Assembly (NCBI GenBank): GCA_041742235.1
Contig: JBGSJA010000228.1
Coordinates: 1 to 7,118 of the forward strand
Length of the DNA: 7,118 bases
Direction of reading: 5' to 3'
DNA from: BOKV01 sp041742235
GTDB lineage: Bacteria > Pseudomonadota > Alphaproteobacteria > Rhizobiales > Rhizobiaceae
Shown here piece after piece: positions 5,928-7,118 of the stretch. The position numbers and the translations under genes are program-made. Position 1 is the first letter of the stretch; each line of letters starts with the position of its first letter. Under the pieces are notes generated by a model, which searched no databases, was not told the DNA's origin, and was given only the letters and a program-made list of their open reading frames with translations.

Positions 5928-6568
5928 AGGCCAGGGCAGCCGGAACTCAGCGGCGCACGCGAATCCAGCAGGAGAACGAGGAGAGAATCCTTGATGCGGC
6001 GCTGAAAGTTTTCTCCGCGCGCGGCTTCAGCGGCTCCACCATCGACGAGGTGGCGGAGGCGGCCGGAATGTCGAAGCCGAACCTGCTTTATTATTTCCGC
6101 ACCAAGGAAGCGATCCACCGCGCCCTGATCGAGCGCGTGCTCGACACCTGGCTCGACCCGCTGCGTTCGTTCGATGCGGAAGGCGACCCGGTCAGCGAAA
6201 TCCGCAGCTACATCAGGCGCAAGATCGAGATGGCCCGTGACTACCCGCGCGAGAGCCGGCTTTTCGCGAACGAAATACTCGAGGGCGCGCCGCGGATCGA
6301 GGATGCGCTCAAGGGTCCGCTCAAGGAACTCGTCGATGCCAAGGCGCAGGTGATCCGCCAGTGGCAGCGCGACGGCAAGCTGGCCCGGTGCGATCCTTAT
6401 CACCTGATCTTCTCGATCTGGGCGACGACCCAGCACTATGCCGATTTCGATGCGCAGGTTCGCGCCGTCCTGGGGCCGGATCGCTACAATGACGGCCGGT
6501 TCGAGGACGCAGCGCGCTTTCTCGACCTTCTCTTTATCGAAGGCCTGCGGCCACGGCCGGCGCAATGA
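5924..6568 (+). CDS. rutR: RutR-like TetR-family pyrimidine-responsive regulator
   Basis: A 214-residue TetR-family regulator closely resembling E. coli RutR (212 residues). The N-terminal helix-turn-helix spans about residues 22-68, with recognition segment SKPNLLYYF (50-58; RutR has SKTNLLYYF). The ligand domain shares RDYPRESRLFANEILEGAP (106-123), IWATTQHYADF (165-175) and the ending IEGLRPR, all near-identical to RutR. RutR binds uracil and thymine and then releases DNA. Here the gene is divergent from an operon for N-carbamoyl-beta-amino acid breakdown, with a RutR-type box between them, so it probably represses or activates that operon in response to pyrimidines and may autoregulate. 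It starts with TTG, which suggests low translation, and overlaps the transporter gene by ATGA. The family call is strong; ligand and direction of control are inferred. Confidence 0.9.
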   Translation: MKARAAGTQRRTRIQQENEERILDAALKVFSARGFSGSTIDEVAEAAGMSKPNLLYYFRTKEAIHRALIERVLDTWLDPLRSFDAEGDPVSEIRSYIRRKIEMARDYPRESRLFANEILEGAPRIEDALKGPLKELVDAKAQVIRQWQRDGKLARCDPYHLIFSIWATTQHYADFDAQVRAVLGPDRYNDGRFEDAARFLDLLFIEGLRPRPAQ

Positions 6569-7118
6569 CCGCCGAAACCACAAGCGGCAGGCCGCCGGGC
6601 TGGGCGGATCTCTACCGGTCGGGCCATTTTTCGACGATGCTCCTGCTCACGTTCGGGGTCTGGCTGCATGCGGCGGACGAGTTGATGGTTTCGACCATCA
6701 CGCCGGCAATCGTGCGCGATATCGGGGGCGAACCCTATGTCGCGTGGCTGACGGCGCTTTATGAAGTCGGCTGCATCGTCGCCGGGGCGGGATCGGCCCT
6801 TGCGGCGCTTACCTTCGGGCTTTCACGGGCGCTGGCGGCAGCCGCGCTACTCTATGGCGCAGGCTGTTTTGTCAGCGGGTTCGCACCCGGCATGGAGGCG
6901 ATGCTTGCCGGCCGGTCGATGCAGGGTATCGGCGGCGGCGCAATGATTGCACTGGCCTTCGTTTCCATTCACCGCGTACTGCCCGAAGCACTTACCGCAC
7001 GGGCCTACGCGCTCCTGTCGGTGGTCTGGGGAATTGCCGCCTTTTCCGGGCCGATGATCGGCGCGGCATTCGAGGAAGCGGGCAACTGGCGCTGGGCCTT
7101 TCATTTCTATGGCGTGCA
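6565..7118 (+). CDS. MFS transporter, drug:H+ antiporter-like (3' end outside window)
   Basis: The first 184 residues of a major facilitator superfamily transporter in the inner membrane. Five hydrophobic segments are visible at about residues 22-48, 58-80, 84-106, 112-135 and 147-168. Segment 1 carries DELMVSTITP (38-47), which fits the spacing of the DxTIVNVALP motif of the 14-helix DHA2 drug-exporter group. GRSMQGIGGGAM (116-127) is the family's helix-4 motif. GIAAFSGPMIG (156-166) resembles antiporter motif C, and NWRWAFH (174-180) follows it. It starts with the ATG of ATGA at the regulator stop; no strong ribosome site precedes it, so translation is probably coupled. The antiporter motif suggests export rather than uptake. 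The substrate is unknown; pairing with a RutR-like sensor hints at a pyrimidine or catabolite. Length and the C-terminal half cannot be judged. Confidence 0.85.
   Translation, partial: MTAETTSGRPPGWADLYRSGHFSTMLLLTFGVWLHAADELMVSTITPAIVRDIGGEPYVAWLTALYEVGCIVAGAGSALAALTFGLSRALAAAALLYGAGCFVSGFAPGMEAMLAGRSMQGIGGGAMIALAFVSIHRVLPEALTARAYALLSVVWGIAAFSGPMIGAAFEEAGNWRWAFHFYGV

Noticed and set aside
5774..6583. 269-codon minus-strand open frame opposite the RutR-like gene
   Set aside because: Antisense shadow of a conserved regulator; would also cover the control region; no domain seen.

Overview
The window is about 7.1 kb of GC-rich DNA with dense, short-spaced genes. Protein content, codon use and gene order suggest an alphaproteobacterium, probably in the Hyphomicrobiales (Mesorhizobium/Phyllobacterium-like). 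That placement is inferred from family resemblance; no marker gene is present. No RNA genes, insertion sequences or CRISPR arrays are visible, and no gene is frameshifted.

Layout, left to right. (1) A small plus-strand cupin gene (31-444) faces a minus-strand class II aldolase/adducin-family gene (491-1237); they converge over a 46-base gap. (2) A 304-base spacer (1238-1541) holds the apparent terminator of the next unit and the leader of the aldolase-like gene. (3) A tight three-gene minus-strand operon runs from 5635 down to 1542: omega-amino acid (beta-alanine):pyruvate aminotransferase, CoA-acylating (methyl)malonate-semialdehyde dehydrogenase, and an M20-type Zn amidohydrolase of the beta-ureidopropionase/carbamoylase family. 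(4) A 288-base divergent control region (5636-5923) follows. (5) A plus-strand pair comprises a RutR-like TetR-family regulator (5924-6568) and, overlapping it by ATGA, an MFS transporter (6565 onward) cut off by the window end.

How they fit together. The operon encodes the lower half of reductive pyrimidine catabolism: N-carbamoyl-beta-alanine (or N-carbamoyl-beta-aminoisobutyrate from thymine) -> beta-amino acid -> semialdehyde -> acetyl-CoA or propionyl-CoA. The divergent regulator resembles E. coli RutR along its whole length, and RutR senses uracil and thymine. The intergenic region carries a 16-base site, TTGACCGGCTGGTAAA (5802-5817), that matches the E. coli RutR box TTGACCANNTGGTCAA at 12 of 14 defined positions. 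Regulator family, operator and enzymes therefore all point to a pyrimidine-responsive regulon, although the E. coli regulator controls the unrelated oxidative Rut pathway. The first two enzymes (dihydropyrimidine dehydrogenase and dihydropyrimidinase) are not in the window.

Most noteworthy points: the RutR-type operator in front of a reductive-pathway operon; a drug-antiporter-like MFS gene coupled to the pyrimidine sensor; a possible leader peptide overlapping the TTG start of the regulator; and an aldolase-fold protein that keeps the zinc histidines but has lost the catalytic glutamate. I see no wholly unknown multi-gene system here.
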